The notes under the pieces: generated by a model
Told to the model about the DNA's origin: nothing
The model's input: only the letters and a program-made list of their open reading frames with translations
Database searches by the model: none
Translations under genes and position numbers: made by a program
DNA from: an uncultured Sulfurovum sp.
Lineage (GTDB): Bacteria > Campylobacterota > Campylobacteria > Campylobacterales > Sulfurovaceae
Direction: 5' to 3'
NCBI GenBank assembly: GCA_947313765.1
Contig: CAMZNQ010000223.1
Coordinates: 1-5,234 of the forward strand
Length of the DNA stretch: 5,234 nucleotides
In this document: in pieces, positions 4,258-5,234 of the stretch
Layout of the letters: every line of letters begins with the position of its first letter
Numbering within the stretch: the stretch's first letter is position 1

Positions 4258-4932
4258 ATGGAAGGTGTATGGACTTTTTTAGGTGTCATAACAGGACACG
4301 GAACAGCTATGGTTGTAGCACATTTAATTTTAGTAACAGGGATAATACTCCTTTTAGCTAAAACAGCATCAGCAACAATGAGAGCAGTACCAGTTGGTAC
4401 TCAAAATTTTATGGAAGCATTTATTGAAGGTGCTATCTCAATGGGTAAAGATACTATTGGAGAAGAGAAAGCAAGACAATATCTACCACTTGTATTGACA
4501 GTTGGTCTTTTTGTTCTAATCTCTAACCTTGTTGGTATTATCCCTGGTTTTGAATCTCCAACTTCAAACATCAATGTTACACTGCCTTTAGCACTTGTAG
4601 TATTTATATACTATAACTATGAGGGAATTAGAGTAAACGGAGTGAAAAAATACTTTGGACACTTTATGGGACCAGTACCAGTACTTGCACCATTAATGTT
4701 TCCAATTGAGATAGTTTCTCATATTTCAAGAATTATTTCACTTAGTTTCCGTCTTTTTGGTAACATTAAAGGTGATGACCTCTTTTTATGGGTTCTTTTA
4801 ATGTTGGTTCCACTATTTGCTCCACTACCAGCATATCTACTATTAACATTCTCTGCACTTTTACAGACGTTTGTATTTATGATTCTTATCTATGTTTACC
4901 TTGCAGGTGCAGTAGCTATTGATGACCATTAA
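4258..4932 (+). CDS. atpB: F0F1 ATP synthase subunit a
   Basis: 224 residues. Subunit a is the membrane-embedded stator part of the F0 motor and forms the two proton half-channels beside the c-ring. The sequence is hydrophobic, with about five or six membrane segments (around 16-36, 77-97, 107-119, 140-160, 176-198 and 200-218). The invariant arginine is Arg165 in LSFRLFGNI, equivalent to Arg210 of E. coli, and the conserved glutamine of the last helix is Gln203 in LLQTFVF. The typical NLVGIIPGF (90-98) and PTSNINVTLPLAL (101-113) segments are present. It is somewhat shorter than the E. coli protein at the N-terminus, as in Campylobacterota, where atpB also lies apart from the atpFHAGDC cluster. 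AGGA lies 7 nt upstream of the ATG. Complete and surely functional. Confidence 0.97.
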   Translation: MEGVWTFLGVITGHGTAMVVAHLILVTGIILLLAKTASATMRAVPVGTQNFMEAFIEGAISMGKDTIGEEKARQYLPLVLTVGLFVLISNLVGIIPGFESPTSNINVTLPLALVVFIYYNYEGIRVNGVKKYFGHFMGPVPVLAPLMFPIEIVSHISRIISLSFRLFGNIKGDDLFLWVLLMLVPLFAPLPAYLLLTFSALLQTFVFMILIYVYLAGAVAIDDH

Positions 4933-4937
4933 TTGAT

Positions 4938-5207
4938 ATGAAATTACCTACATCTTTTCTATCAGTATTAATAAATTTTCTATTGGGTGCATCTTGGGCT
5001 TTTGCTCTACTTGGTGCATCTGCTCTTTTTTTTATTTTTATTAATGTAGGTATATTTTACGCCATATTTGCCTCTTTTTTAGGCTCTCTACCTGGACTCT
5101 TTTTTGTACTTCTTATTGAGTATTTTCTAATGAGAGAAGAGAAGCTAAATGAGTTAAAGAAGCAGACAAAACTACTTGAAGAGCTTGTTAGTCAAAATAG
5201 GTCATGA
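4938..5207 (+). CDS. small membrane protein of unknown function downstream of atpB
   Basis: 89 residues. A long hydrophobic region (about 8-63, broken around GSLPG at 49-53) suggests two or three membrane passes, followed by a charged tail (REEKLNELKKQTKLLEELVSQN, 66-87 by position) with heptad-like leucines that probably forms a short cytoplasmic coiled coil. The gene starts 5 nt after the atpB stop and its own stop overlaps the next gene's ATG (ATGA), so all three are almost certainly co-transcribed. I do not recognise the family. Position might suggest a helper for ATP synthase assembly, comparable in place to AtpI elsewhere, but it lacks identifiable AtpI motifs and this is speculation. 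Confidence 0.8.
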   Translation: MKLPTSFLSVLINFLLGASWAFALLGASALFFIFINVGIFYAIFASFLGSLPGLFFVLLIEYFLMREEKLNELKKQTKLLEELVSQNRS

Positions 5208-5234
5208 TATCTTATGCCATTACAGACCCCTCAA
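5204..5234 (+). CDS. probable thiamine phosphate synthase (ThiE/TenI family), first codons only
   Basis: ATG at 5204-5206 overlaps the TGA of the preceding gene. The ten visible codons read MISYAITDPS. YAITD is the first beta-strand motif of ThiE/TenI proteins, which fold as TIM barrels; ThiE joins the thiazole and pyrimidine moieties in thiamine synthesis. The gene continues past the window edge. With ten residues the family is likely but not certain, and ThiE cannot be told from a TenI-like paralogue. Confidence 0.5.
   Translation, partial: MISYAITDPS

Noticed and set aside
1..5234. CRISPR array, tRNA or rRNA genes
   Set aside because: No regularly spaced repeats and no tRNA or rRNA-like sequence were seen on either strand.

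Overview
The window looks like an accessory stretch of a Campylobacterota (Epsilonproteobacteria) chromosome, probably of the Sulfurovum/Sulfurimonas kind. This rests on the type of AtpB on the right, on atpB standing apart from the other ATP synthase genes (usual in that phylum), on the REP-associated transposase type, and on the low GC throughout. The genus is inference.

Left part (1-1343): the 3' end of a UvrA-like ABC ATPase gene, then a 57-nt site (254-310) with the layout of an integron attC site, then an alpha/beta hydrolase with an intact catalytic core but no ordinary start codon. Near the hydrolase end, ATCTAAC (1286-1292) is exactly complementary to the GTTAGAT at the boundary before the gene (304-310), as expected for the two ends of one gene cassette. 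I read this part as a piece of an integron cassette array; no integrase is visible.

Middle (1297-1976): a RAYT (REP-associated tyrosine transposase) gene on the minus strand, framed by two 43-nt inverted REP copies (41/43 identical). Both sides of this unit are broken. On the left only the first arm of the hydrolase cassette's attC remains, and the hydrolase now ends in REP-encoded residues. On the right a second cytosine-5 methyltransferase gene (start at 1976, MQIISLFAGAGGF) is cut off after about 12 codons. The RAYT itself seems to have lost about ten internal residues.

Right of that (1986-3811, minus strand): a Type II restriction-modification pair, a C5-cytosine methyltransferase followed with an ATGA overlap by an Eco47II/Sau96I-type endonuclease (expected site GGNCC). 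The truncated second methyltransferase follows the endonuclease after 9 nt with its own ribosome binding site, so the operon was once M-R-M'.

The 446-bp gap 3812-4257 holds a short possible membrane-peptide frame on the minus strand, several small inverted repeats and a TATAAT box for atpB. The chromosomal core begins at 4258: atpB (ATP synthase subunit a), an 89-residue membrane protein of unknown function 5 nt later, and, overlapping its stop codon, the first codons of a probable ThiE-type gene. The restriction-modification genes and the core genes are divergent. The overall picture is mobile DNA (cassettes, RAYT/REP, R-M) abutting a conserved energy-metabolism locus.
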